A stretch of 64,000 nucleotides of DNA from Pantoea coffeiphila (GTDB lineage Bacteria > Pseudomonadota > Gammaproteobacteria > Enterobacterales > Enterobacteriaceae): positions 1,116,001-1,180,000 of the forward strand of contig NZ_JAFBFW010000001.1 in assembly GCF_016909495.1 (NCBI RefSeq), in the 5' to 3' direction. This document shows positions 46,101 to 53,510 of this stretch, piece by piece. Both the position numbers and the translations under genes were made by a program. The notes under the pieces are model-generated. The model was not told where the DNA came from, searched no databases, and saw only the letters and a program-made list of their open reading frames with translations. Each line of letters begins with the position of its first letter. Position 1 is the stretch's first letter.

Positions 46101-46262
46101 CTACTTACCGGATTCGTAAGCCATGAATAATGCAGCAACCTCCCGATCTGCCTCCTTCCAGCGCAATTCGCAGAGCGTTTCGCGCGTCAGCCAGGTAAAT
46201 ATTAACAGTGTGATGCGGATAATTAGCAAACACACGATAATAACAGCGGGTGGCAATCTCAT
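46101..46262 (-). CDS. hok: Hok/Gef-family type I toxin
   Basis: A 53-residue membrane toxin. Residues 4-24 form a single hydrophobic helix, followed by the family hallmark [16 protein letters not shown] and the C-terminal [14 protein letters not shown], which closely match HokC/HokA-type proteins. Hok depolarises the inner membrane when made. An AAGGAG site precedes the ATG. Upstream on the same strand (to about 46420) lies a classic hok leader: GCTTGAGGCTTTTTGTC at the 5' end, a segment ending CAGAAAGCCCCGAAGG, an ACGAGGCCTACTG segment and TAGCCTCTTACC. An overlapping frame beginning MLEAFCLVSCKCVGD is the probable mok leader peptide. The normal length and intact hallmarks suggest a functional toxin. 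Confidence 0.9.
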   Translation of the reverse strand: MRLPPAVIIVCLLIIRITLLIFTWLTRETLCELRWKEADREVAALFMAYESGK

Positions 46263-46308
46263 AGCCGTTCTCCTTGTCTTTCGACGGGTAAGAGGCTACA
46301 TTCACGTT

Positions 46309-46372
46309 GTTGGGACGATCAGTAGGCCTCGTTGGTGATTGAAAAATTACCTTCGGGGCTTTCTGCTTTTTG
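46309..46372 (+). ncRNA. sok: Predicted Sok-like antisense RNA
   Basis: By analogy with hok/sok, the antitoxin RNA is made from the strand opposite the hok leader and blocks mok translation. The plus strand has a fitting promoter, TTGTCT (46274-46279), a 17-base spacer, and TACATT (46297-46302), so transcription would start near 46309 and cross the mok ribosome-binding region. Ends are estimates from the length of known Sok RNAs; no experiment supports them. Confidence 0.5.
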
Positions 46373-46668
46373 TCTCCGACGCATTTGCATGAGACCAGAC
46401 AAAAAGCCTCAAGCACCGTGGTGAAGTATGCTGTGATTTAAGACAGGAGTGTATTAGTAGATTATTGTATTTTCTTGTGAATTTATTCCCGCATGAGCTG
46501 ATAGCCCCCTGGTTAGTTGGCTACCCATTGATTACTGAAACCTGTCTTTTTTACCCATGTTTCGTCTCTGACACTTCTCCAAACCCACACTCTTCATCGC
46601 GTCGCCTGAAAGCGGCCGTTCACTCACTTCCTCACCTGAAACTCGGCATTAATAATCATTTGCATCAT

Positions 46669-46691
46669 CAATTGTTATGTTATAACGTTTC
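46669..46691. promoter_or_regulatory. Zur box upstream of aztC
   Basis: The 23-bp stretch with the core TGTTATGTTATAACGTTTC matches the enterobacterial Zur consensus (GAAATGTTATA-N-TATAACATTTC) at 18 of 22 fixed positions, counted by eye. It lies 65-87 bases before the aztC start, so zinc-replete Zur would block the promoter. Confidence 0.8.
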
Positions 46692-46755
46692 ATGATGTAA
46701 ATTTTTGTATGCCTTTATGGCTTTCCGCCAGGGATAAAATCAGGAGAGTGATGTG

Positions 46756-47694
46756 ATGAAGAAGCCCGGCCTGCCCGCGTTAACGCTGGTGATGGCATCC
46801 ATGCTGTCGCTGTTTGCTACCGCGCAGGCAAACGCCAAAATCAATGTGATCGCCAGTTTTTCAATTATTGGCGATATGGCGCACAGCATTGGTGAAGACC
46901 GCATTACGCTGCGCACGATTGTTGGACCAAACGGCGATGCGCACGTCTATGAACCGTCCCCGGCTGACGCTATCGCAATGGCAAAAGCCGATGTGATCCT
47001 GATTAACGGCCTGAAGCTGGAAGGCTTTATGACCCGGCTGATCCGCTCCAGCGAGAGCACCGCGCCGGTTATTGAAACCACCAAAGACGCCACGATCCTG
47101 CGCGATCCGGCAGGCGGGCACTATCACTTCAACAATGGCAAAGCGGTGTTCCATGCCGCCCCGCTCGATCCGCACGCCTGGCAGTCCGTCGCCAATGCGA
47201 AAGTCTACGTGAAGAATATTACCGAGGCGTTCTGCGCCGCGGATAAGGATAACTGCGCGTTTTATCAGCAGAACGCCGATCGCTATACGGAAAAACTGAG
47301 CGTGCTGGATAGCAAAATCACCGCCGCAATTCAGCAGGTGCCGCCGGAGAGGCGCACCGTGGTCGTCGGGCATCATGCCTTCCGCTATTTCGAAGAGGCC
47401 TACGGCATTCACTTCCTTTCGCCGCAGGGCGTATCCACGGAGTCTGAAGCCTCGGCGGCGGACGTAGCCGGAATTTTGCGGGAGATAAAAACCCACCGCG
47501 CCTCCGCCATTTTCGCTGAGAACATTTCTAATCCGCGGCTGGTGCAGCAGATCGCCAGTGAAGCCGGGCTGCACGTTGCCGGTACGCTTTACTCCGATGC
47601 ACTTTCCGCCGCCGATGGCCCTGCCGCCACCTATCTCGCCATGATGGAACACAACGCCACAACGCTTGCGGCCGCCGCCATCGGGAAGCAGTAA
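46756..47694 (+). CDS. aztC: Zinc-binding periplasmic protein AztC (ZnuA-like cluster A-I SBP)
   Basis: A 312-residue metal-binding protein with a signal peptide ending ...LFATAQANA and the cluster A-I fold. Probable zinc ligands are in NGDAHVYEPSPAD, LDPHAWQSVANAK, VVVGHHAFRYFEEAYG and LYSDALSAADGP. A His-containing loop (GGHYHFNNGKAVFH) precedes the second ligand, as in zinc-specific members. The ATG at 46756 is nine bases after GGAG; a GTG one codon earlier is possible. Followed 42 bases later by aztD, which makes AztC more likely than ZnuA. The aztA and aztB transporter genes that normally go with it are absent here, so it may feed a ZnuBC-type or other permease encoded elsewhere. A Zur box lies upstream. 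Confidence 0.88.
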   Translation: MKKPGLPALTLVMASMLSLFATAQANAKINVIASFSIIGDMAHSIGEDRITLRTIVGPNGDAHVYEPSPADAIAMAKADVILINGLKLEGFMTRLIRSSESTAPVIETTKDATILRDPAGGHYHFNNGKAVFHAAPLDPHAWQSVANAKVYVKNITEAFCAADKDNCAFYQQNADRYTEKLSVLDSKITAAIQQVPPERRTVVVGHHAFRYFEEAYGIHFLSPQGVSTESEASAADVAGILREIKTHRASAIFAENISNPRLVQQIASEAGLHVAGTLYSDALSAADGPAATYLAMMEHNATTLAAAAIGKQ

Positions 47695-47736
47695 CCGACT
47701 CATTATTCTGGGAAATAGTTAAAGATGGAGATAAGC

Positions 47737-49008
47737 ATGAAAAAACGCATTTTATCAGCGGCGATTTCCGCGCTGCTGCTGGGTGTCGCGGCGGGTTCCG
47801 CACAGGCTGAAGACGACGTTAACGCCTGGCGGCTGTTTGTCGCCGATCACGATAAGCCGGTGATTAATGTGATTGATGCGCTGGACGGCGATAAGCTGGC
47901 GACGCTTAACGTCAAGGGGCCGGCCAGCCTTTCGCGCACCGAGAGCGGCGCGGTGGTATTTGCGATTCAGGGCAGCGCCAACGTGGTGTCGGCGATTTCT
48001 TCCGGTATTGCCTTCCACGATCACGGCGATCATGCCGATATCGATATCGACGATGCAAAACTGCTGAAAGTTGAGTTGGACGGCAAAAAGCCCGGCCACT
48101 TCGTGGAACGCCAGGGCAAGGTTGCGCAGTGGTTTGACGGTGAAAACAGCGCGCAGCTGCTGACCGAGCATGCGCTGCTGGCGGGTAAAAATGATGCGGC
48201 CAAAGTGAGTGTTGTGGCCGCGCATCACGGCGTAGCGGTGCCGTACGATGGTTACGCGGTGGTTTCTATTCCGAATCCTGAAGATGCTACTAAGCGCCCA
48301 ATCGGCGCGCGGGTGGTCGATCTGAAAGGGAATAAAGTCGGCGAAGATGCCGCCTGCCCGGGACTGCACGGTTCTGCCGGTTCGGGCAATATCTATGCCC
48401 TCTCCTGCGCTACCGGCCTGCTGCTTATCACGCAAAATGACGATGCGCCGGTGATTAAGCATCTGCCTTACGCAAAATCACTGCCGGAAGGCAGCACCTC
48501 CACGCTGATTGGCGGCAAGGGCATGCAGTACTTTATTGGCAACTACGGCCCGGACCGCCTGGTGCTGATTGACCCGACCGAAGCGGACAGTTTCCGTCTG
48601 ATACAGCTGCCAACCCGCCGCGTGCATTTTGCCGTTGATCCGGTGCGGCCGAAATTCGCTTACGTGTTTACTGAAGACGGCAAGCTGAATCAGATTGATG
48701 TGCTGAAGGGGCAGATTACCCAGTCGGTGAAGGTCACCGAACCTTACTCAATGGACGGCCACTGGAACGATCCGCGCCCGCGCATTGCCGTGGCGGACAG
48801 CAAAATCTTCGTGACCGATCCGCTGAAAAGCAAAATCCACGTGCTGGATGCGGTGGCGTTTAAAGAAACCGGTGAGATCGCGGTGGCTGGCCAGCCGTTT
48901 AATATCGTGGCGGTGGGTGGATCGGGCAAGGTTCACGGCGGCGGGCACGCTCACGATGAACACGATCACAGCCATGAGCACGCGCATAACCACGAACACA
49001 CGCATTAA
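47737..49008 (+). CDS. aztD: Periplasmic zinc metallochaperone AztD
   Basis: A 423-residue secreted beta-propeller protein of the AztD family. It has a signal peptide (MKKRILSAAISALLLGVAAGSAQA), a His/Asp-rich loop FHDHGDHADIDIDDAK near residue 100, repeated propeller blades, and a very His-rich C-terminal tail with about ten histidines in the last 20 residues. AztD stores zinc and passes it to AztC. The ATG at 47737 has GGAG directly upstream; an in-frame ATG at 47725 overlaps that site and is less likely. It shares the Zur-controlled unit with aztC. The tail is a likely zinc reservoir (inference). Confidence 0.88.
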   Translation: MKKRILSAAISALLLGVAAGSAQAEDDVNAWRLFVADHDKPVINVIDALDGDKLATLNVKGPASLSRTESGAVVFAIQGSANVVSAISSGIAFHDHGDHADIDIDDAKLLKVELDGKKPGHFVERQGKVAQWFDGENSAQLLTEHALLAGKNDAAKVSVVAAHHGVAVPYDGYAVVSIPNPEDATKRPIGARVVDLKGNKVGEDAACPGLHGSAGSGNIYALSCATGLLLITQNDDAPVIKHLPYAKSLPEGSTSTLIGGKGMQYFIGNYGPDRLVLIDPTEADSFRLIQLPTRRVHFAVDPVRPKFAYVFTEDGKLNQIDVLKGQITQSVKVTEPYSMDGHWNDPRPRIAVADSKIFVTDPLKSKIHVLDAVAFKETGEIAVAGQPFNIVAVGGSGKVHGGGHAHDEHDHSHEHAHNHEHTH

Positions 49009-49058
49009 CAGGTAAAAGCTCCGCCGCCGGAGCAGAACCCGGCGGCGTGGCTTGTGGC

Positions 49059-49310
49059 TTATGCCCGGCTGCGCAGCTGGGTGCAGAACGGGCAACCGCA
49101 TCCGGCGACCGGGACGGCGGCGCAGGTGGCAAAGGCACTGGCCTGGCCTCGCACCCCATGCGGATTGTAGAAGTTGCCGATTAGCGCATTTTCAGCGGTT
49201 TTTAACTGCTCCTGCGACGGAGCGGAAATTTGAGTCTCTTTCGCCTGAAAGGCCAGAGCCTGTGCCGAGGCCACCGTCAGAGAGAGCACAATAATTTTAC
49301 TGATTTTCAT
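49059..49310 (-). CDS. Small secreted Cys-rich protein, putative Zur-regulon member
   Basis: An 83-residue protein that I do not recognise. The signal peptide is MKISKIIVLSLTVASAQALA. A polar middle contains SQEQLKTAENALIGNFYNPHG, and the C-terminal part has four cysteines as CAAVPVAGCGCPFC (C-x8-C-x-C-x2-C), a possible metal site. The ATG at 49308-49310 follows AGGGG; an upstream in-frame ATG at 49367 lacks a signal peptide start and is rejected. It is convergent with aztD, 50 bases away, and a Zur-like palindrome lies 98-120 bases upstream. The link with zinc is therefore seen both in the neighbours and in the operator. Function unknown. Confidence 0.75.
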   Translation of the reverse strand: MKISKIIVLSLTVASAQALAFQAKETQISAPSQEQLKTAENALIGNFYNPHGVRGQASAFATCAAVPVAGCGCPFCTQLRSRA

Positions 49311-49407
49311 CTGAACCCCTAATAAGCATTCCGGGCGCTGTCGGGCTGTCTTAACGACTGCGGGCATTGGGTGAAACGGTTTTAGTTTAAAAACTGAAGC
49401 TTAATCT

Positions 49408-49430
49408 GAACGGTTATAAAATAACATAAC
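49408..49430. promoter_or_regulatory. Zur-like box upstream of the small Cys-rich protein gene
   Basis: The core GTTATAAAATAAC differs from the Zur core GTTATANTATAAC at one fixed base. Over the full 23-bp consensus 17 of 22 fixed positions match (by eye). It is placed in the promoter region of the minus-strand gene starting at 49310. Confidence 0.7.
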
Positions 49431-49534
49431 ATCTGTTTCGCGCTGCGCAAATTTCTTCCAATGACTCTTTAATTTCTTGCCGATGACTTTTTTACACATT
49501 CAGGCCACGAAAGAGTTTCCCAGCCTGCGATCTC

Positions 49535-49571
49535 CCCACTTACCCACTTACCCACTTACCCACTTACCCAC
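49535..49571. repeat. Short tandem repeat (CCCACTTA)n
   Basis: Four full copies and one partial copy of the 8-bp unit CCCACTTA lie immediately beyond the 3' end of the nudK gene. There is no coding frame through it and no palindrome. Copy number is likely to vary between strains. Confidence 0.9.
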
Positions 49572-49575
49572 CGCA

Positions 49576-50184
49576 TTATCCAGCCGCATAACCGTCCTGA
49601 ACCAACACCGAATTCAGCGCCAGATGCTGAATCAGCATAATGGTTTTCGCATCCTGAATTTCCCCGCTGCGAATGGCGGCCAGAGCCTGTGTGAAGGGCC
49701 ACTCCAGCACCTCAATATCCTCACCCTCTTCGACCAGCCCGCCGCCGCCGGTGCTGCGGTCGCGCTCGGTATATTCAGCGATAAAGAAGTACAGCTTTTC
49801 GGTCACCGAACCGGGGCTCATATAGGCTTCAAACACCTTCTCCACGTTAGCCACTTTGTAGCCGGTTTCCTCTTCCGCCTCGGCCATAATTCGCTCTTCG
49901 GGAGAGGCGTTATCCAGCAGCCCGGCGGCGGCCTCGATCAAAAATCCCGAATGGCCGTTGATATAAATCGGGAAGCGGAACTGGCGGGTGAGCACCACCG
50001 TTTGGCGCGCTTTGTTGTACAGCAGGATGACCGCGCCGTTGCCGCGATCGTAGGCTTCGCGGCTCTGTTCCTGCCATTGCCCGTCCCGGCGCTGCAGCTC
50101 AAAGGTGAATTTTTTCAGCGTGTACCAGTTATCCGACAGCAGCTGTTCACGTATATTGCGGATTTTTAGCGGTTCAGTTTGCAT
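49576..50184 (-). CDS. nudK: GDP-mannose pyrophosphatase NudK (Nudix hydrolase)
   Basis: A 202-residue Nudix enzyme. The Nudix box is visible as [22 protein letters not shown], the form with AEAxEETGY that is typical of the NudK/ADP-sugar branch. Earlier, [23 protein letters not shown] and later [22 protein letters not shown] are conserved in NudK. It hydrolyses GDP-mannose and related nucleotide sugars. The ATG at 50182-50184 ([10 protein letters not shown]) is taken because the family starts here; the open frame continues upstream into the divergent regulator gene and is not coding there. Divergent from the DeoR gene with 81 bases between. Confidence 0.92.
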   Translation of the reverse strand: MQTEPLKIRNIREQLLSDNWYTLKKFTFELQRRDGQWQEQSREAYDRGNGAVILLYNKARQTVVLTRQFRFPIYINGHSGFLIEAAAGLLDNASPEERIMAEAEEETGYKVANVEKVFEAYMSPGSVTEKLYFFIAEYTERDRSTGGGGLVEEGEDIEVLEWPFTQALAAIRSGEIQDAKTIMLIQHLALNSVLVQDGYAAG

Positions 50185-50265
50185 GGTTTTCCCCAGAAGA
50201 GATGACAGCAGGCACGCTAGCATGCATAATCGTGCAAGATCAAGAAAAAACAAGAAGGAAGAATT

Positions 50266-51015
50266 ATGCTCTCCAGCCAGAGAAAACAGCTTATTCTGGA
50301 CATCCTTGCTGATGAAAAGCAGGTTATTTCCCGCGAACTGAGCCAGCGATTTTCCATCTCTGAAGACTCTATCCGCCGCGATCTCAGGGAGCTGGCAGCC
50401 GAGGGGAAGCTTCAGCGAGTGCACGGTGGTGCGCTGGCGGTCTCCACGGCGATTGCGCCATTTGAAACGCGCAAAAACGTGCAAACTCATGCAAAAAAAG
50501 TTATCGCCCGGAAAGCGGCGGCCCTGATTCAACCGGGAAATATTGTGATTGTTGACGGGGGCACCACCACCGGGGAGATGGTCCAGATGATCCCCAAAAC
50601 GCTGCCGTTTACGCTGGTCACTCACAGCCCGAGCATTGCGGTCAGCATGGTCAATCACCCGCTGGCCGAAGTGATTCTGATTGGCGGCCAGCTGTATAAG
50701 CATTCGCTGGTCACGGTCGGCGCGGCGATGATCGAATCCATCCGGCGCATTCATGCCGACCTGTTCTTTATGGGCGTGACGGGCATTCATCACACTGCCG
50801 GATTTACCACTGCGAACTATGAAGAGTCCTGCGTGAAGCGCGCCCTTTCCGAACGTGCCGCTGAAACCGTGGTGATGGCGTCACCGGAAAAACTGAATTC
50901 CGCTTCGGCCTTTGCGATCGGCGGCCTTGAGATTGCAAGCACGCTGATTGTGGAAGAGAGCCTGGATGATGAGATGAGCCAGCTGCTGGCGCGATTGCAG
51001 ATTACGGTGATTTAA
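50266..51015 (+). CDS. DeoR-family transcriptional regulator
   Basis: A 249-residue regulator with an N-terminal DeoR helix-turn-helix ([36 protein letters not shown]) and a C-terminal sugar-phosphate sensing domain ([26 protein letters not shown]). Members usually repress sugar catabolic operons until a phosphorylated sugar binds. The target is not obvious: the divergent nudK gene is the nearest candidate and no sugar operon adjoins. GGAAG is positioned before the ATG. Confidence 0.93.
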   Translation: MLSSQRKQLILDILADEKQVISRELSQRFSISEDSIRRDLRELAAEGKLQRVHGGALAVSTAIAPFETRKNVQTHAKKVIARKAAALIQPGNIVIVDGGTTTGEMVQMIPKTLPFTLVTHSPSIAVSMVNHPLAEVILIGGQLYKHSLVTVGAAMIESIRRIHADLFFMGVTGIHHTAGFTTANYEESCVKRALSERAAETVVMASPEKLNSASAFAIGGLEIASTLIVEESLDDEMSQLLARLQITVI

Positions 51016-51095
51016 TGACGGAGATTGCCGTGCTATCGTCGAACCGATCATCTGATTGCATAGAGTTTTCTGCGCAGACCGACGGTAACGGATGA

Positions 51096-51127
51096 TGTTC
51101 GCTCCAGAACCGCAACCGGAGCGAACA
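51096..51127. terminator. Terminator-like hairpin between convergent genes
   Basis: A perfect 10-bp stem, TGTTCGCTCC...GGAGCGAACA, with a 12-base loop lies between the stop of the DeoR gene and the stop of the convergent diflavin reductase gene. It is probably shared as a terminator, although the T-run is poor. Confidence 0.6.
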
Positions 51128-51148
51128 TTGGCAGCAAACCTGGCGGGA

Positions 51149-52690
51149 TTAATAAAGCTCCAGATGCAGCCGTCCCTGCTGTGCAAGCTGCTGCCACAGC
51201 GTCTCTTCAGCCTGGCCTGCTAAGCCGCAAACCGCCGTCAGCGCATTTTCCACCGCGCCTTCCAGATGCTGCTTGTTACCGCACAGATAAACGTGCGCGC
51301 CGCGCTGTAGCATCGCGCTGATGTGTTCTGCGTTATCGGCGATGGCATCCTGCACGTAGTACTTACCGGCTCCGTCGCGCGAGAAGGCGGTAATCAGCTG
51401 GCCAATTGTGCCCTGCTGCTCAAGCTCCTCCAGCTCGCCCCGGTAGAGGAAATCCCCTTCGCGGCGCTTTTCACCGAAGATCAGGCAGGTTTCACGCGTC
51501 GTCGCGCTCTCCATCGCCTGCTCTCGCAGCAGCCCGATCAGCGGTGCAATACCGGTGCCGGTGCCGATCAGCAGCAGCGGCGCACGCTCGTCTTTCGGCA
51601 GCCAGAACCCCGGGTTTGCACGGCTGAATATGCGCATCGCACCGTTGTCACCCAGCAGCCAGCCGGTGGCGACACCCTTGCGCGCCCGGTTGCGGCGTTC
51701 ATAGCACACTTCACGCACGCACAGATCGACGATCTCCGTATCGGGGCGCGAGGCGATAGAGTAAGCGCGCGGCAGGCAGCCGGGCAGCAGCTCCAGTAGC
51801 GCGTCCAGCGTCACCGACTGCGGCGTGCAGAAATCTTCGAGCACATCGAGCAGGTCCGCGCCGTAAAGGTACGCCTCCAGCGTTTTGCGCTGGCTGATTT
51901 TCAGCAGTGCCTTCAGCTCGTCGCTGCCGGAAAGCTTCGCCAGTTCGCGCAGGGTGGTTTTGCTTATCTGCCGCAGTTCCCGGCGGCGCAGGGCCTCGGC
52001 AGCATCGCTGCGGCCAAGCCAGGTGCCAATTGCGGCCAGCAGATCGGCGTCATTTTCCGGCTGGAGATACAGCGTATCCCCGGCGCGATAGTGGATGCCG
52101 CTGCCGGCAATATTCAGCCGGATATGCCACGCACAGGGCGCTTCGGCGCTGAGTCGGCGGCGTTCGATTATCGGCGCAGCAAAGGCGTTATCTTCGCTCC
52201 AGGCGGTCACCTGCAGGTGCAGATCGCGCCCCGCCTGTTCATCACCGTTCAGCACTTTTTCCAGCACCGCCAGCCACTGAGAGAAAAAGCCCTCAAACGC
52301 GGCATCGGCATCCACGCGGTTAATCACGCTGTGCGCCCCGCGCTCGGCCAGTGCCGCATCAAGCGTTTTGGTAAAGCCACAAAAGTTGGGATAGGCGGTA
52401 TCGCCAAGGCCAAAGATGGCGTAGCGCAGGCCGTCAGCCCCCGCATAGTGTTGCAGCTGGTCAATAAACTGTTCCGCGTTGGCCGGAGGTTCGCCATCGC
52501 CAAACGAGCTGGAGACGATCAGCAGCAGATCGCCGGAACGCGGCTCTGCCTGAAAGAGATGGTTAAGCTCCAGAACCTGCGGAGCGAAAGGTTGCAGAAA
52601 AGGCTGCTCGCCCAGGCGCAGTGCCAGCGCCCGGGCATCGCCCGATTCCGAACCGTAGCCAATAACGATACGTTCGATGAGATCGGCCAT
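51149..52690 (-). CDS. Diflavin reductase (flavodoxin-FAD/NADPH, CysJ/CPR-like)
   Basis: A 513-residue diflavin protein. Residues 1-150 form a flavodoxin domain (IVIGYGSESGDARALAL, LLIVSSSFGDGEPPANAEQF, YAIFGLGDTAYPNFCGF). Residues ~170-380 form the FAD domain with LPRAYSIASRP and ARKGVATGWL. Residues ~385-513 are the NADPH domain (LLLIGTGTGIAPLIGLLR, LIFGEKRREGDFLYRGEL, HVYLCGNKQHLEGAV). It should move electrons from NADPH through FAD and FMN to a partner protein. No hemoprotein (CysI-type, P450) is adjacent; the only partner is the PAS protein 9 bases upstream in the same operon, behind an NsrR palindrome. Shorter than CysJ (about 600), so it is a distinct subgroup. Confidence 0.9.
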   Translation of the reverse strand: MADLIERIVIGYGSESGDARALALRLGEQPFLQPFAPQVLELNHLFQAEPRSGDLLLIVSSSFGDGEPPANAEQFIDQLQHYAGADGLRYAIFGLGDTAYPNFCGFTKTLDAALAERGAHSVINRVDADAAFEGFFSQWLAVLEKVLNGDEQAGRDLHLQVTAWSEDNAFAAPIIERRRLSAEAPCAWHIRLNIAGSGIHYRAGDTLYLQPENDADLLAAIGTWLGRSDAAEALRRRELRQISKTTLRELAKLSGSDELKALLKISQRKTLEAYLYGADLLDVLEDFCTPQSVTLDALLELLPGCLPRAYSIASRPDTEIVDLCVREVCYERRNRARKGVATGWLLGDNGAMRIFSRANPGFWLPKDERAPLLLIGTGTGIAPLIGLLREQAMESATTRETCLIFGEKRREGDFLYRGELEELEQQGTIGQLITAFSRDGAGKYYVQDAIADNAEHISAMLQRGAHVYLCGNKQHLEGAVENALTAVCGLAGQAEETLWQQLAQQGRLHLELY

Positions 52691-52699
52691 AGTGATGTC

Positions 52700-53125
52700 T
52701 TAGTTATCGTAGAATTCGTCGAACTGCTCTTTAGAGAACTCTACCGCTTCAAAATCGGTCATCAGGTCGTTAATCACCCGGCGGATGCTGATGTAAGAAG
52801 AGATAGCGCCCTGCTCGTCGTACAGCGGTTGCACGGTGGTATCCACCACGTACAGGCCACCGCCTTTACCAACGTTAGGGATGATGCCGGTCCAGATATT
52901 GCCCGCTTTGATGGTGTCCCACATGTCCTTGTAGGTGGCTTTTGGTACTGACGGATGGCGCACGATGCTATGCGGCTGCCCCAGCAGTTCTTCGCGGCTG
53001 TAGCCGGTCAGCTGACAGAACAGGTCGTTGACGTAGGTGATGGTGCCCTGCAGATCGGTGGTGGAAATCACCATCACTTTATCGAGGGCGGACAGCAGCT
53101 GGTCGGAATTGAGAGTCTGGCTCAT
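52700..53125 (-). CDS. Stand-alone Aer-like PAS-domain protein
   Basis: A 141-residue soluble protein made of a single PAS domain: MVISTTDLQGTITYVNDLFCQLTGYSREELLGQPHSIVRHPSVPKATYKDMWDTIKAG and on to NIWTGIIPN. This closely resembles the FAD-binding PAS domain of the aerotaxis receptor Aer. The RH pair and the tryptophan used for FAD in Aer are kept, while the Aer aspartate after HP is serine here. There is no HAMP, signalling or membrane segment. It is followed by the diflavin reductase gene in the same operon, suggesting a redox partner pair. The GGAAA site precedes the ATG. The upstream region contains the NsrR palindrome. Confidence 0.88.
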   Translation of the reverse strand: MSQTLNSDQLLSALDKVMVISTTDLQGTITYVNDLFCQLTGYSREELLGQPHSIVRHPSVPKATYKDMWDTIKAGNIWTGIIPNVGKGGGLYVVDTTVQPLYDEQGAISSYISIRRVINDLMTDFEAVEFSKEQFDEFYDN

Positions 53126-53202
53126 AGCAAATTTCCTTGTGTTTAACCTGTTGAGGTGACTCAGTGCAGGTGAGGTCAGTGTATCGTTTTGATGCGAACT
53201 AT

Positions 53203-53225
53203 AAGTTGCATTTGAAATGCATCTT
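53203..53225. promoter_or_regulatory. NsrR box upstream of the PAS/diflavin operon
   Basis: Two 11-bp arms, AAGTTGCATTT and AAATGCATCTT, separated by one base match the NsrR inverted repeat (AANATGCATTT-N-AAATGCATNTT) with one mismatch. The site is 78-100 bases before the PAS gene start; a TATAGT -10-like hexamer lies at its downstream edge on the minus strand, so NsrR would cover the promoter. NsrR derepresses when its Fe-S cluster reacts with nitric oxide. Confidence 0.82.
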
Positions 53226-53416
53226 ATAGGGAATACCCCGACAAGATCAAGTTAAATGATTGTTGCAAAAAGGAAATAAACCCCTGCTAAAAATGCAACA
53301 TCCACGCTTGTGCCCGTCTCAGCACGACGGAATACCCGTTCGAAGTGAAGGCGTTAGCCATCGTTGGCTAGTTTGCTATCAGTCGTAATCCACACCATTT
53401 GTAATTTTTTGAAATG
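53226..53416. other. Spacer between the NsrR box and the sit promoter
   Basis: No gene is supported. A CACCATTT/AAATGGTG hairpin at 53393-53419 runs into the sit promoter region. Nothing else is recognised. Confidence 0.5.
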
Positions 53417-53435
53417 GTGAATGAAAATTGTTCTC
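53417..53435. promoter_or_regulatory. Candidate Fur box upstream of sitA
   Basis: GTGAATGAAAATTGTTCTC matches the 19-bp Fur consensus at 13 positions (by eye). It lies immediately before the MntR palindrome, the same arrangement known for sit operons controlled by both Fur and MntR. Confidence 0.5.
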
Positions 53436-53440
53436 CCTGA

Positions 53441-53460
53441 GTTATAGCCTGTGCTATAAC
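53441..53460. promoter_or_regulatory. MntR box upstream of sitA
   Basis: The perfect palindrome GTTATAGC-CTGT-GCTATAAC contains the ATAGC-N4-GCTAT core of enterobacterial MntR sites. It is 51-70 bases before the sitA start. Manganese-bound MntR would repress the operon. Confidence 0.78.
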
Positions 53461-53510
53461 TCATAGCATCAGCTAATTGCCTTGCGTAACTTTCTTACAG
53501 GAGAACATTG

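Noticed and set aside
46105..46416. Stand-alone 103-codon gene
   Set aside because: It overlaps hok in another frame and starts in the hok leader; it is best explained as the mok reading frame of a hok/sok locus.
46465..46695. Plus-strand frame of 76 codons before aztC
   Set aside because: It has no family resemblance and runs through the Zur box and promoter region of aztC.
53226..53416. Small RNA gene between the NsrR box and sitA
   Set aside because: Hairpins are present, but no promoter plus terminator pair could be recognised.
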